Assembly: GCF_008764295.1 (NCBI RefSeq)
Contig: NZ_VTQX01000009.1
Location: 1 to 64,000, forward strand
Length of the DNA: 64,000 nucleotides
Reading direction: 5' to 3'
Source: Bacillus methanolicus
GTDB taxonomy: Bacteria > Bacillota > Bacilli > Bacillales > Cytobacillaceae
Shown here one piece after another: positions 1 through 8,691 of the stretch. The notes beneath the pieces were generated by a model that was not told the origin of the DNA, ran no database searches, and was given only the letters and a program-made list of their open reading frames with translations. Numbering within the stretch: the first letter of the stretch is position 1; each line of letters begins with the position of its first letter. Position numbers and translations under genes: made by a program.

Positions 1-18
1 CACGACAACAGCTTGGAA

Positions 19-536
19 GGCTGTGGTTTTACCATTAAACTACACCCGCATTTTTATTGTAATTATACTAAATTCTTTCTTCCCCTGTTCGGGCCTTACA
101 TGCCTCCAACTCTTCTCGCCTTTTCTTTGGAGCTCTATCGTCGAAGCAACTCGTTGCTCATTCATGGATGCTTTGCTCGTGGCTGTGGTTTTACCATTAA
201 ACTACACCCGCATTTTTATTGTAATTATACTAAATTCCTTCTTCCCCTGTTCGGGCCTTACATGCCTCCAACTCTTCTCGCCTTTTCTTTGGAGCTCTAT
301 CGTCGAGGCAACTCGTCGTTCATTCATGGATGCTTTGCTCGTGGCTGTGGTTTTACCATTAAACTACACCCGTATTTTTATTGTAATTATACTAAATTCT
401 TTCTTCCCCTGTTCGGGCCTTACATGCCTCCAACTCTTCTCGCCTTTTCTTTGGAGCTCTATCGTCGAGGCAACTCGTCGTTCATTCATGGATGCTTTGC
501 TCGTGGCTGTGGTTTTACCATTAAACTACACCCGCA
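19..536. repeat. 162-bp direct tandem repeat, three copies plus a partial fourth
   Basis: Units begin at 19, 181 and 343, and a partial fourth runs 505-536. Each starts GGCTGTGGTTTTACCATT, and copies differ at only a few bases. The period is a multiple of three, so two frames stay open through the array (13-549 and 23-613). Neither frame has a convincing ribosome binding site or a recognisable domain, and openness in two frames at once is what an in-phase repeat produces without selection. I treat the array as probably non-coding. The left boundary is clear at about 19, because the preceding bases do not match the end of the unit. The array stops at ACCCGCAT on the right. Confidence 0.9.
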
Positions 537-668
537 TAAAACGACTTAGTAAATTTTATTTCAAAAATAATAACATAGAACAATATATCACTGTTTTTTT
601 TCGACGTCAATAGAGTTTACGGAAGAAATGTCGAAAAATGATGGGTTTCGCGCTTATTTCTGTGATTA

Positions 669-697
669 TTGAAAATATTGTGACAATATTTTAAAAT
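669..697 (+). promoter_or_regulatory. SigA-type promoter with a palindrome in its spacer
   Basis: TTGAAA (669-674), a 17-bp spacer and TAAAAT (692-697) form a good vegetative promoter 45 bp before the kinase start. The spacer holds a perfect inverted repeat, with arms AAAATATTGT (672-681) and ACAATATTTT (683-692) around one G. This is the expected position for a repressor operator. Which regulator binds is unknown. Confidence 0.6.
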
Positions 698-741
698 AAG
701 ATTTAGTAATATTGACACAGGTCAAACGGAGGATGCGATAC

Positions 742-1992
742 ATGACTTTGCTAAAAGGATTGCTCATAAATCTTCTTGTGATTCTAGTTTTAGTTTTATT
801 TTATAATATGGTGGTAGTAAATCAACAAAAGAGGATTTCACCGCATTTTCAGAAGTCGGTTCTTGCATTTTTTTCTTCTATATTAATTATTTTAAGCCTG
901 TTATTATCCACTGCTATTGAGGATAACTTTGCTTATGACCTTAGATTTATCCCTTTTCTATTAGGAAGCCTTTACGGCGGTAAAAAAGTAACACTATGGT
1001 TAGGAGCACTCCTTATTTCAGCACGAATTCCAATTGGTGGGGATGGAATTTGGTTAACAGTCTTGCTAGTTATTTGCTTTAGTATTATTTTCATCCCCCT
1101 CTCTTCTCGGTTCGAAGAAAAATCAATAAAATGGAGATTGTTTTCCACTACTTTTCTGGCATTTCTATATTCCATTTTGGCATTATTAATCCCATCATTC
1201 TACTACAGTTTTTATAATGTCGAGACTTTTATTATTTATTCCTTTGTACTCACATCTGCAACTTTTTTTGTAACCTATCTTACTGAACTACTGAGAACAG
1301 CATATATATTACAACAAAAGGCTATAAAAAACGAAAAAATGGAAATTGCCAGCCATCTAGCGGCAAGTATAAGTCATGAAGTTCGCAACCCGTTAACATC
1401 TATAAAAGGCTTTCTTCAATTAATTTTAGAACAGAGGGATGTTCCAAATAAATGCAGACTCTATGCTTCACTTGCTTTGGACGAAGCATCACGGACGGCG
1501 GATATCATTGATGACTACCTTACTTTTGCCAAGCCTCATCCAGAAAAACTTCACGCACTTGAGATTGATAAAGAAATTTTGCAATGCAAAGACTTGATTT
1601 CTCCATTAGCAATACAACATTCAGTTGATATAAAAATTGTTTTTTTTCATACTGATAAAATCAAAGGAGATCCTCATAAATTTCGGCAGGTTTTACTGAA
1701 TATATGTAAAAATTCAATCGAGGCTATGCCCACTGGAGGGACACTTACAATTGTCACTGCTACTAAATACAATGAAACTTTCATTCATATTACCGATACC
1801 GGTCTAGGGATGAGCCCCGATCATCTCGCTCGCTTGGGTGAACCCTATTTTTCGTTAAAAGAGCAGAAAGGCACCGGACTCGGGATGATGGTAGTCTTTC
1901 GAATTGTTGAAGGAATGGGTGGCAATATTAAAGTAAATAGTGAGGAACAAGTTGGAACCTCTATTACATTAAGCTTTCCATCCTTTGCATAA
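742..1992 (+). CDS. Membrane sensor histidine kinase, 5TM-LYT/KinB-like
   Basis: This 416-residue protein is a probable integral-membrane sensor kinase. The first about 190 residues are a run of hydrophobic segments resembling the 5TM receptors of LytS and KinB type proteins. The kinase core follows: an H-box with SHEVRNPLTSIKGF (phospho-accepting His), an N-box with NICKNSIEAMP, then DTGLGMS and GTGLGMMV ATP-lid motifs. The start at 742 is preferred because CGGAGG ends 9 bp before it; the upstream in-frame ATGs at 712 and 733 lack such a site. No response regulator is adjacent, which suits a sporulation-phosphorelay-like kinase. That role is inference, and the ligand is unknown. Confidence 0.85.
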   Translation: MTLLKGLLINLLVILVLVLFYNMVVVNQQKRISPHFQKSVLAFFSSILIILSLLLSTAIEDNFAYDLRFIPFLLGSLYGGKKVTLWLGALLISARIPIGGDGIWLTVLLVICFSIIFIPLSSRFEEKSIKWRLFSTTFLAFLYSILALLIPSFYYSFYNVETFIIYSFVLTSATFFVTYLTELLRTAYILQQKAIKNEKMEIASHLAASISHEVRNPLTSIKGFLQLILEQRDVPNKCRLYASLALDEASRTADIIDDYLTFAKPHPEKLHALEIDKEILQCKDLISPLAIQHSVDIKIVFFHTDKIKGDPHKFRQVLLNICKNSIEAMPTGGTLTIVTATKYNETFIHITDTGLGMSPDHLARLGEPYFSLKEQKGTGLGMMVVFRIVEGMGGNIKVNSEEQVGTSITLSFPSFA

Positions 1993-2066
1993 AATATCGG
2001 CAATTGTCTCTACACCGTGCCAAGAGTTTGCGTATTAATTCGATTTTTTTGGAAATTCCTCTTAAA

Positions 2067-2116
2067 GCCGTTGTGCAAAAAGAGCAGCCTCTGAGATGCT
2101 CTTTTTGCACAACGGC
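2067..2116. terminator. Long perfect hairpin between convergent genes
   Basis: Perfect 20-bp arms (2067-2086 and 2097-2116, starting GCCGTTGTGCAAAAAGAG) enclose a 10-base loop. It lies between the convergent kinase and YnfA-like genes and probably stops transcription from both. A clear U-tract is missing on either side. Confidence 0.6.
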
Positions 2117-2148
2117 AATCTCTCATAGAAGGACCGCATCCGTCTTAT

Positions 2149-2469
2149 TTATTGCCTCGGGGCAAATAATATCACCATCACACCAACGATGCAAATCGCC
2201 CCTCCCAGCCAATCGTATAAGTCAGGCGTTTTCCGATCAATTCCCCATCCCCAAAGGATCGAAAGAACAATAAAAACGCCACCATAAGCTGCATATACCC
2301 TACCAAAAGTAGGGAAATTCTGAAAAGTAGCTATTACTCCGTATAACGCAAGCGCCAGTCCACCTAAAATACCTAAATAAAAAGATTTGCCTTCACGTAG
2401 CCATAACCATATTAAATAGCCTCCTCCAATTTCTGCAAGACCTGCTAAAAGAAATAAAATAAATGCCAT
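2149..2469 (-). CDS. YnfA/UPF0060 family small membrane protein
   Basis: This 106-residue protein has four predicted membrane helices and the typical family start [20 protein letters not shown]. The segment [20 protein letters not shown] and the C-terminal [14 protein letters not shown] are also characteristic. Length matches the family. YnfA proteins are related to small multidrug resistance transporters and are assumed to be drug or cation exporters in the cytoplasmic membrane; the substrate cannot be read here. The start is supported by AAAGGG seven bases upstream. It stands alone and ends at the hairpin at 2067-2116. Confidence 0.88.
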   Translation of the reverse strand: MAFILFLLAGLAEIGGGYLIWLWLREGKSFYLGILGGLALALYGVIATFQNFPTFGRVYAAYGGVFIVLSILWGWGIDRKTPDLYDWLGGAICIVGVMVILFAPRQ

Positions 2470-2607
2470 TTTCGAACCCTTTCCTTACCATTAAATCGAC
2501 TTCTCCCTTACTCATTATGACAGATATGTGAAAGATGGAAAACGTATTGATCTTTTCATAAATTGATTATACTCTGTACAATTATCAATAAGAGGAGCGC
2601 GAAAGTC

Positions 2608-2826
2608 ATGATCAAAATTGCATTTTCCTTTGCTGGTGGATTTATTCTTGTATTTCTTGAAGCATATATTGTGTTAATATTTAAAGGTTATCATTCTATC
2701 GACTTTGGAGGAATGCAACCTTTTTTAAATGTATGGATCATGAATTTTTTCCTTCTCTTCTCCATTTTTACCCATATTGAAATGTGGAGAAATGAACAGG
2801 GTAAGACGCACAGAACTACTCGATAA
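2608..2826 (+). CDS. Small two-helix membrane protein, unknown function
   Basis: This 72-residue protein has two hydrophobic segments (about residues 3-24 and 36-54) and a charged C-terminal tail ending KTHRTTR. I do not recognise the family. The ATG at 2608 follows AAGAGGAG at good distance, so it is preferred over the upstream in-frame start at 2563. It lies between the YnfA-like gene (divergent) and a TetR gene 127 bp downstream in the same direction. A functional link with the regulator is possible but unproven. Confidence 0.55.
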   Translation: MIKIAFSFAGGFILVFLEAYIVLIFKGYHSIDFGGMQPFLNVWIMNFFLLFSIFTHIEMWRNEQGKTHRTTR

Positions 2827-2953
2827 ACTTGCTTTAATGAACAAATACTTACCACTAGAAATATTTTCAAAAAAGTATATAGTTAAAGAAAGACGTTTTT
2901 TAAAGACCTTAGTTATTTAACTATGTATCTTATTAGAAAAATGTGGTGATAAC

Positions 2954-3556
2954 ATGAAACTTGGCAGAGCTGCTAATAAGAAGAAACAAATGGAAGAAAG
3001 AATCTATGAAGCGGGAATGACACTTTTTCAAGAAAAAGGCGTGGCAAATACAACACTGCAAGAAATTTGTCAATTAGCAGGTGTATCAAAAGGAACTATT
3101 TTCAATTATTTCTCTTCGAAGGAGGACATAGTTGCAAAATTTGGACAAAATCAAATTAAGGTATTACGAGAATTTGCTGAACAACTCCCAGATTCGATGA
3201 ATACAAAGGAAAAAATTATAGCTGTTCTTATGGAAGATATACGTGGTGTTAAGGAATCTGCTTTTAGTGCCAAAGCTGCCTTAAAGGGGATCTCTGAAGG
3301 TGGAGAAAAGGTTTACGAATTAGAATCTAAAAATCGCCGCGACTTAGCAAATATTTATGAAAATATTTTAAAAGAAGGACAAAAAACAAATAGTGACTTA
3401 AACACTTCTTTGGTGTCAGACTTAATCGTCAGCATTTACTTTCATGTCCTAAATAAACACTTTTACCACAATGATCAACGTGATAAGCTTGAAACAACGA
3501 TCATTGCTTCACTTGAAGTTATCTTTGATGGCATTAAATCGCATATAAAAGCATAA
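2954..3556 (+). CDS. TetR/AcrR family transcriptional regulator
   Basis: This 200-residue protein has a standard TetR N-terminal helix-turn-helix (about residues 15-60): QEKGVANTTLQEICQLAGVS followed by KGTIFNYFSSKEDIVAKF. The C-terminal ligand domain is all-helical and not assignable. The ATG follows GTGGTGAT. Such proteins usually repress a neighbouring transporter or enzyme gene on ligand binding. The immediate neighbours are the small membrane protein upstream and a DUF3231 gene 369 bp downstream, so the target is unclear. Confidence 0.85.
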   Translation: MKLGRAANKKKQMEERIYEAGMTLFQEKGVANTTLQEICQLAGVSKGTIFNYFSSKEDIVAKFGQNQIKVLREFAEQLPDSMNTKEKIIAVLMEDIRGVKESAFSAKAALKGISEGGEKVYELESKNRRDLANIYENILKEGQKTNSDLNTSLVSDLIVSIYFHVLNKHFYHNDQRDKLETTIIASLEVIFDGIKSHIKA

Positions 3557-3925
3557 TGTGATAAACCTCCTCTTTTGTTGACCACTTGCCTTACTCCAAG
3601 ATTTTGTGCCCTAGAACCACCGAAACGTTCACTTCTATATACGCATTCACTTCAAAATAGAACAACGTCTAGGGCTCTGTATTCGCTTTTTTACGTATCA
3701 AATCTTAAATTTGCGTCGCTCCCCTTTTATTTCACTTAAAAGTAGTTGCATGAAATAAATAGCGTTAGGATGATGTTCTCTTGTCCTGTAATATTCTCGC
3801 TTACTAACTCTTCATTAGTCCCGTCTATCTCTAACAAAGCTCCGCAATTTATCTGTATAGTTCATCGCCGTTACCATAAAATAACTACATACTGATTAAT
3901 TAACATTCTATTGGAGGTAAGTGCT
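3557..3925. other. Intergenic region without a recognisable gene
   Basis: This stretch has no ORF with a plausible start. Spaced arms GCCCTAGA (3608-3615) and TCTAGGGC (3668-3675) could form a weak terminator for the TetR gene. The DUF3231 promoter should lie at the right end but no clear -35/-10 pair was found. Confidence 0.4.
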
Positions 3926-4939
3926 TTGGGAACTGCTAAAAGTAAGCAACAGTTAACCACTGCAGAAATATCAGCACTTTGGCTGCAGTATTTAGGCGAT
4001 AGCATGGCGATTTGTATGTATAAATACTTTTTGAAAATTGTTGAAGATCATGAAATCAAATCGATAATAAAATGGTCATTGCGTTTGGCCGAAAAACATA
4101 TTGTAAACATTGAGGAATTCCTAAAAAATGCCGACTTCCAAATTCCTGTTGGATTTACTGAAAATGATGTCAATTTAAAAGCTCCACGCCTATTCTCAGA
4201 TCAATTTCTCTTATTTTATTCTTATATTATGACCATTCACGGATTAACTGCTTACAGTTTAGCTATAACCAATTCGCAAAGAGTGGATATTCAAAATTAT
4301 TATTTTGACTGTCTAGAATCATCTAAAGAACTATTTCAAAAGATTGTAAAATTAGCTGAACAACAACCAAAATATTCCCCAGTTCCGATTATTCCTTCTC
4401 CTAACGGAACTGAATTTACCAGTTCGACCGGTATTTTATCCAATTTAATTGGTGACAAAAGACCGCTCAATATTAACGAAATAAGCAATCTTTTCTTTAA
4501 TTCAAAAAAGACCGGCTTTGTGAGAACTTTAAGTTTGGCCTTCAGTCAAGTAGCAAAAACAGAAGATGTCCGTGACTTTATGTTAAAAAATGTAAAACTA
4601 GCAAATAAGGATGCCGAGACTTTTAATACGATATTAGAGCAGGATCATCTCCCAATTCCTGAAAAATGGGATGCTGAAATTACAAACTCTACTACAAGTC
4701 CATTTTCTGATAAATTAATGATGTTCCATGCCGCCTTTCTCGTAAATACTGCCCTCTCCTACTATGGTGCTTCATTAGGAGCTAGCCTTAGAACAGATAT
4801 TATCTTAAATTATAAAAAAGTTTTTAACCACGCTATGCAGGCTGGAGCTATTTGCTATAACATTATGGTGAAGCACGGCTGGCTTGAAAAACTTCCTGAG
4901 GCAATCGATCGTGAATGTTTAGCAAATAACAAAAAATGA
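3926..4939 (+). CDS. DUF3231 family protein (tandem ferritin-like domains)
   Basis: This protein of about 337 residues belongs to the DUF3231 family, found mainly in spore-forming Bacilli. Two related helical halves are visible: residues about 10-160 (LTTAEISALWLQYLGDSMAI) and about 180-330 (LNINEISNLFFNSKKTGFVR), each with paired long helices as in four-helix ferritin-like folds. Some family members are coat-associated or spore-related, but function is not established. GGAGGT at 3913-3918 sits seven bases before the TTG at 3926, so that codon is preferred. The upstream TTG at 3911 overlaps the ribosome binding site and is unlikely. Monocistronic, ending at the terminator at 4955-4998. Confidence 0.8.
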   Translation: MGTAKSKQQLTTAEISALWLQYLGDSMAICMYKYFLKIVEDHEIKSIIKWSLRLAEKHIVNIEEFLKNADFQIPVGFTENDVNLKAPRLFSDQFLLFYSYIMTIHGLTAYSLAITNSQRVDIQNYYFDCLESSKELFQKIVKLAEQQPKYSPVPIIPSPNGTEFTSSTGILSNLIGDKRPLNINEISNLFFNSKKTGFVRTLSLAFSQVAKTEDVRDFMLKNVKLANKDAETFNTILEQDHLPIPEKWDAEITNSTTSPFSDKLMMFHAAFLVNTALSYYGASLGASLRTDIILNYKKVFNHAMQAGAICYNIMVKHGWLEKLPEAIDRECLANNKK

Positions 4940-4954
4940 AAGATAACCAGTCAA

Positions 4955-4998
4955 TATGAAAAGGCAACCACATTTAATCGAGTGGTTGCCTTTTCATA
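4955..4998. terminator. Bidirectional terminator
   Basis: Perfect 17-bp arms at 4955-4971 and 4982-4998 (TATGAAAAGGCAACCAC and its complement) lie exactly between the convergent stops of the DUF3231 and PII-like genes. A/T-rich stem ends provide U-rich 3' sequence in both directions. Confidence 0.85.
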
Positions 4999-5667
4999 TT
5001 ATTCATATAATCCATAAGTTTTATTTACATCTTGGATAAAGATAACACCATTTCCAGGCTCATCAATTTTAAGTTTCTTTTGGATGGAAGAAACGATCGC
5101 ATCTGTACTTTCCTTTTTTGACAAAATTAATACCATTTCTTTTTCTGGTTCAATATTCATTGAAAATAATTTACTCGTTTCATGAATACCAGATCCTCTT
5201 GCATTAATAATGGTGCCTCCTTTAGAACCTGCTTCGGTTGCGGCGTCAATAACGTCCCCTGCATTTCCCTTTTCCACTATAACGGTAATAGCATGATACA
5301 TATTTTCTTCTGCACCTCTACCTTCATTTAATTGAGCACTCTTGCAGCTTCTTGCACCAATAACGCGACCAACAGAGGTTGTAAAGGCAATACCTTGATT
5401 CGGCTTTGTGAATTTGAATTTATGCGCCAGTTGTTCAATAACTTGACTCACTGTATCTTTATTAGAAACCATAATTACAATCTCTTTTCTTATATCGTTT
5501 ATGGCTAACATTTCCAAGAGGCGGTTTTTTATAGTCCCTTTTCCTAGTATAACAGTTCCTCCTGAAATCCCATGCTTCTTTGCTGTTTGCATGATCTTGC
5601 TTCCTTTGCCAAAATCAACAATGATACAAACCTGTTCAAAGATGTTCATTTCAGAATTACTGGACAT
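4999..5667 (-). CDS. PII-like protein with two tandem PII folds
   Basis: This 222-residue protein contains two PII (GlnB)-like modules. Module one is residues about 10-105 (CIIVDFGKGSKIMQTAKKHG then SGGTVILGKGT) and module two about 125-215 (ITVIVEKGNAGDVIDAATEA then GSKGGTIINARGSG). A typical GlnB is about 112 residues, so this is a head-to-tail duplication. It is the downstream partner of the DUF1538 membrane protein with an 11-bp overlap, so co-translation and a regulatory contact with that membrane protein are likely. The start has GAGGAGTGGTG upstream. The tyrosine-uridylylation T-loop signature of classic GlnB is not obvious, so nitrogen sensing should not be assumed. Confidence 0.8.
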   Translation of the reverse strand: MSSNSEMNIFEQVCIIVDFGKGSKIMQTAKKHGISGGTVILGKGTIKNRLLEMLAINDIRKEIVIMVSNKDTVSQVIEQLAHKFKFTKPNQGIAFTTSVGRVIGARSCKSAQLNEGRGAEENMYHAITVIVEKGNAGDVIDAATEAGSKGGTIINARGSGIHETSKLFSMNIEPEKEMVLILSKKESTDAIVSSIQKKLKIDEPGNGVIFIQDVNKTYGLYE

Positions 5668-7177
5668 TTTTCACCACTCCTCTCTTCTTTGATTTTAATT
5701 TAAAGATAAATCCAACGATTTGTAAAGTAATTAAAGGCGTTAACGCGACCATAGCTATCATTCCAAAACCATCGACAAGAACATTGGCTCCTTCCATCGC
5801 TTCCGCTGCACCTTGGACAAACGCTAATATGAAAGTAGCAGTCATTGGTCCTGATGCCACTCCGCCAGAATCAAAAGCAATCCCTACAAATAACTTAGGA
5901 ACAAAATAGGTCATTCCAATTGCCAAAATATAACCTGGAAGAAGATAATGCCAAAGCTGAAGCTCAGGAATAAGGATTCTTAACATGGATAATGCTACGG
6001 CAGCTCCTACGCCAATACAAAGGGAAAATAGTACCACTTTTCTCCTTACATACCCACTCGTTACATCTTCTATTTGATGCGTTAATACATGGACTGCTGG
6101 TTCGGCCAAGATTGTCACGAGCCCTAATACAAATGCGACAATAATAAGATATGCTTTATTATCCAAAGAGGCAATAGACTGGCCGATCGCTCTTCCAACG
6201 TCCATAAACCCAGCATTCACACCAACTAAAAAGAAAACAAGACCAATAAATGTGAATACTAATCCGGTGACAATTTTCCTTACCTCTTTTTTCGACATTT
6301 TAAAGGAAAATTTCTGAAATAAAAGAAAAATAATCAGAATCGGAAGCAAAGCAATAATAATCTCTTGTGCAATGACCGGAAATTCATGTAGAAATGGCCC
6401 CAGTATTGAATAAGATTGCTCATCATGTTCTTCCAAGCTGCCTGTAATTTTATCCGACTTTGATATAATATTCATAATCATAACGGAAATGATTGCCCCT
6501 GTTGAAGCTATAGCTACAAGGCCAAAGCTATCTTTTTCAGACGCTTTGCTATCCTTTTTCATAGCAGATACCCCTAGGGCAAGGGCTAAAATAAATGGTA
6601 CGGTTAGCGCGCCAGTTGTTGCACCAGAAGCATCAAAGGAGATCGCTAAAAATTCGGGAGTTGTAAAAAATGACAACATAAGAATGATTATGTATAAAAC
6701 CGTTAATAGTTTGTATAGGGGGAAGTTGTAAACAATTCTGACTAGTCCTGTAGCGATAAGGGCGCCTATTCCGATCGAAACAATAATGACAATGCTCATT
6801 TTTGTAATAAGGCCTGATGTAACAAAATCGACCTGTCCAGCTAAAATATGTAAGTCTGGTTCGGCAATTGAAATAAAGAAACCGAGCAGCAAACCGGCAA
6901 TCATGATAATCCACACTTTGTTTGTCTTTGCTAATGCTTTCCCCATTAGCTGACCAATTGGAGTTATTCCAATATCAACGCCGAATAAAAAGATGGATAA
7001 ACCGATAATAATCAACATCGCACCAATTGTAAATCGGATAATTAATGTTGGACTATCAAGAGGAGTTAGTGTAAAGTTCAGGATCAAGACAATTACGGTG
7101 ATCGGAAGGACGGCATATAAAACTTCCTTAAACTTGGAAATTAGAACATTCAAATAGAGCTCATTCCTTTCATGCAT
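5657..7177 (-). CDS. DUF1538 family membrane protein, internally duplicated
   Basis: This 506-residue polytopic protein has two homologous halves. Matching motifs are ISIAEPDLHILAGQVDFVTS and TILAEPAVHVLTHQIEDVTS, and later AISFDASGATTG and GIAFDSGGVASG. The conserved acidic/polar residues inside hydrophobic segments and the inverted-duplication look suggest a transporter or channel, which is inference. The first gene of a two-gene operon with the tandem PII-like protein, an arrangement recurrent for DUF1538. The annotated ATG at 7177 lacks a strong ribosome site; a TTG at 7153 preceded by GAAAGG is an alternative start. Confidence 0.85.
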   Translation of the reverse strand: MHERNELYLNVLISKFKEVLYAVLPITVIVLILNFTLTPLDSPTLIIRFTIGAMLIIIGLSIFLFGVDIGITPIGQLMGKALAKTNKVWIIMIAGLLLGFFISIAEPDLHILAGQVDFVTSGLITKMSIVIIVSIGIGALIATGLVRIVYNFPLYKLLTVLYIIILMLSFFTTPEFLAISFDASGATTGALTVPFILALALGVSAMKKDSKASEKDSFGLVAIASTGAIISVMIMNIISKSDKITGSLEEHDEQSYSILGPFLHEFPVIAQEIIIALLPILIIFLLFQKFSFKMSKKEVRKIVTGLVFTFIGLVFFLVGVNAGFMDVGRAIGQSIASLDNKAYLIIVAFVLGLVTILAEPAVHVLTHQIEDVTSGYVRRKVVLFSLCIGVGAAVALSMLRILIPELQLWHYLLPGYILAIGMTYFVPKLFVGIAFDSGGVASGPMTATFILAFVQGAAEAMEGANVLVDGFGMIAMVALTPLITLQIVGFIFKLKSKKRGVVKNVQ

Positions 7178-7314
7178 TAATTGAGTGTGCTAAGTGACAA
7201 AAATAAGTAATGAAGGTCGATTCACAATATGAAAAGGGTATTCGAACTTACTAAAATAGAAGTCTGCTTAACTGACAGATTTCACAAAAGATTCATTTAA
7301 CTATGAAGAAAAAA

Positions 7315-7350
7315 ATAATCCATCTTTATTATCGCATAAAGATGGATTAT
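7315..7350 (-). terminator. Rho-independent terminator of the restriction-modification operon
   Basis: Arms ATAATCCATCTTTA (7315-7328) and TAAAGATGGATTAT (7337-7350) flank an 8-base loop. On the minus strand they are followed by a run of seven T, so the terminator serves the operon ending at 7405. Confidence 0.85.
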
Positions 7351-7404
7351 CTTAATAATATTATGTCCCTATTTACATCCATGACACTGAATAAAACGTT
7401 CATT

Positions 7405-8691
7405 TTAATAGGTTTCTGGCAATTGTAAGATCCAGTTAATCCAACCCATAACGGTCGATGCCCTTCTGAAATAAGTACTCTCTTTATGAACATTATACAA
7501 CTGGGAATTTTTCATTATCTCTACGACTCGGGCCTTTTCTGGTAGGCTTCCCTTTTCAAAATACTCGGCTAATACTTGCTTAAAAGGCTCATGGCTAAGA
7601 ATAGCTTGGGTCAATCTCAAGAATTTTTCTTTTGTCTTCAGCCCCATACTCTCTCTACCAACCCGAGTCAAGCGAAACATCACCTGCTTATTCTCATCCT
7701 TGTACGTTTCGATTAAACCAAGATACATACCAGCTCTTGTATAATAGCTCGTTTGCCTTTCATCAAAAGCATAATTTAAGGTAATTTGCTCCTTACTTAG
7801 ATCATTCTCCACCAATAACCCTAATAAGTCCACAACTCTCATAAATGAATCTGCCTGAGGAAATGGAATCTCGGGCTCTGGAACGATTTGTGCAGAACGA
7901 AATACTCTAATAATATCATCTTGTACAATACCTTCATGAGCGATAATAAAATCCTTCTGCTCGACTAGCTTTAATGAATTATAGCGATTCGGGTCAGTAA
8001 ATTCATATATAAAAAAACTAAAGATATCATTAGAATAGGTAAAGAACACAGGAGTTACCTTTTTATTCGTCTTCTCTTTCCATAAACGGTAAGGATAATA
8101 GAGCTGCCTTACCAAAAAATCATCAACCGTCTCATTTTTCGCTTCCACAATCATGAATTGATGTTCACTCTCATAACCACCATCAATTTCGATTTGCGAG
8201 TTTTTTATCTCGATAAAACGGTCCATCCCCTGTTTCGTTTGAATATGAAAGCTAAATTCTTTCGATGACATTCTCCCTGAAATCGTTTGGTAGGATGACT
8301 CTCCAAGAATCCTTTCCATCATTCCGGTCACATGGGCGCAATGGAGAGCCGAGCTTTCCGAATAAAGATTTGTAGGGTCAATTGTCGTGATCATACTTGG
8401 TAAATCTACCTGAATCGGCTTAAGCCTTGAATTATAGCTCACTTTTTCATAAACATTAAATTCTCCAATAATATAGCTAGAGCGAGAGAGAGGTAAAATC
8501 GACAAACCATGTTCTTTAAACAACTTTGGCAAATGGCTAAAGTGGTCAAACTTAGCCATCAGCCTTGGCTCTCGAACCTCTTTGATTTCTTTTGCTTGAA
8601 TTTCAAAAAAGCCCTCCTGCTGAACTTTTTGGAGAATACGGTGCCGATCAAATAAGATCTCCCAAGCTCTATCTGTTTTCGTTTGGCTCAT
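7405..8691 (-). CDS. Putative type II restriction endonuclease (PD-(D/E)XK type)
   Basis: This 428-residue protein is called as the endonuclease because it is the only partner of the overlapping adenine methyltransferase. It carries a plausible nuclease centre around residues 166-188: EIDGGYESEHQFMIVEAKN fits D-x(n)-E-x-K. The C-terminal third (KEQITLNYAFDERQTSYYTR onward) looks like a winged-helix, consistent with DNA recognition. Its start overlaps the methyltransferase end by 23 bp, with GGTGAT upstream. The methylase-first order allows protection before cleavage. The recognition sequence cannot be read from it. The family assignment rests on motif and context, not on a recognised close homologue. 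Confidence 0.7.
   Translation of the reverse strand: MSQTKTDRAWEILFDRHRILQKVQQEGFFEIQAKEIKEVREPRLMAKFDHFSHLPKLFKEHGLSILPLSRSSYIIGEFNVYEKVSYNSRLKPIQVDLPSMITTIDPTNLYSESSALHCAHVTGMMERILGESSYQTISGRMSSKEFSFHIQTKQGMDRFIEIKNSQIEIDGGYESEHQFMIVEAKNETVDDFLVRQLYYPYRLWKEKTNKKVTPVFFTYSNDIFSFFIYEFTDPNRYNSLKLVEQKDFIIAHEGIVQDDIIRVFRSAQIVPEPEIPFPQADSFMRVVDLLGLLVENDLSKEQITLNYAFDERQTSYYTRAGMYLGLIETYKDENKQVMFRLTRVGRESMGLKTKEKFLRLTQAILSHEPFKQVLAEYFEKGSLPEKARVVEIMKNSQLYNVHKESTYFRRASTVMGWINWILQLPETY

Noticed and set aside
19-536. CRISPR-like array at the left end
   Set aside because: The units are long, contiguous and lack variable spacers.
13-613. Long ORFs of 178 and 196 codons across the tandem repeat
   Set aside because: Two frames are open simultaneously because the period is divisible by three. 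No ribosome site or known domain supports either.
3911-3913. TTG at 3911 as the start of the DUF3231 gene
   Set aside because: It overlaps the ribosome binding site GGAGGT; TTG 3926 has correct spacing.
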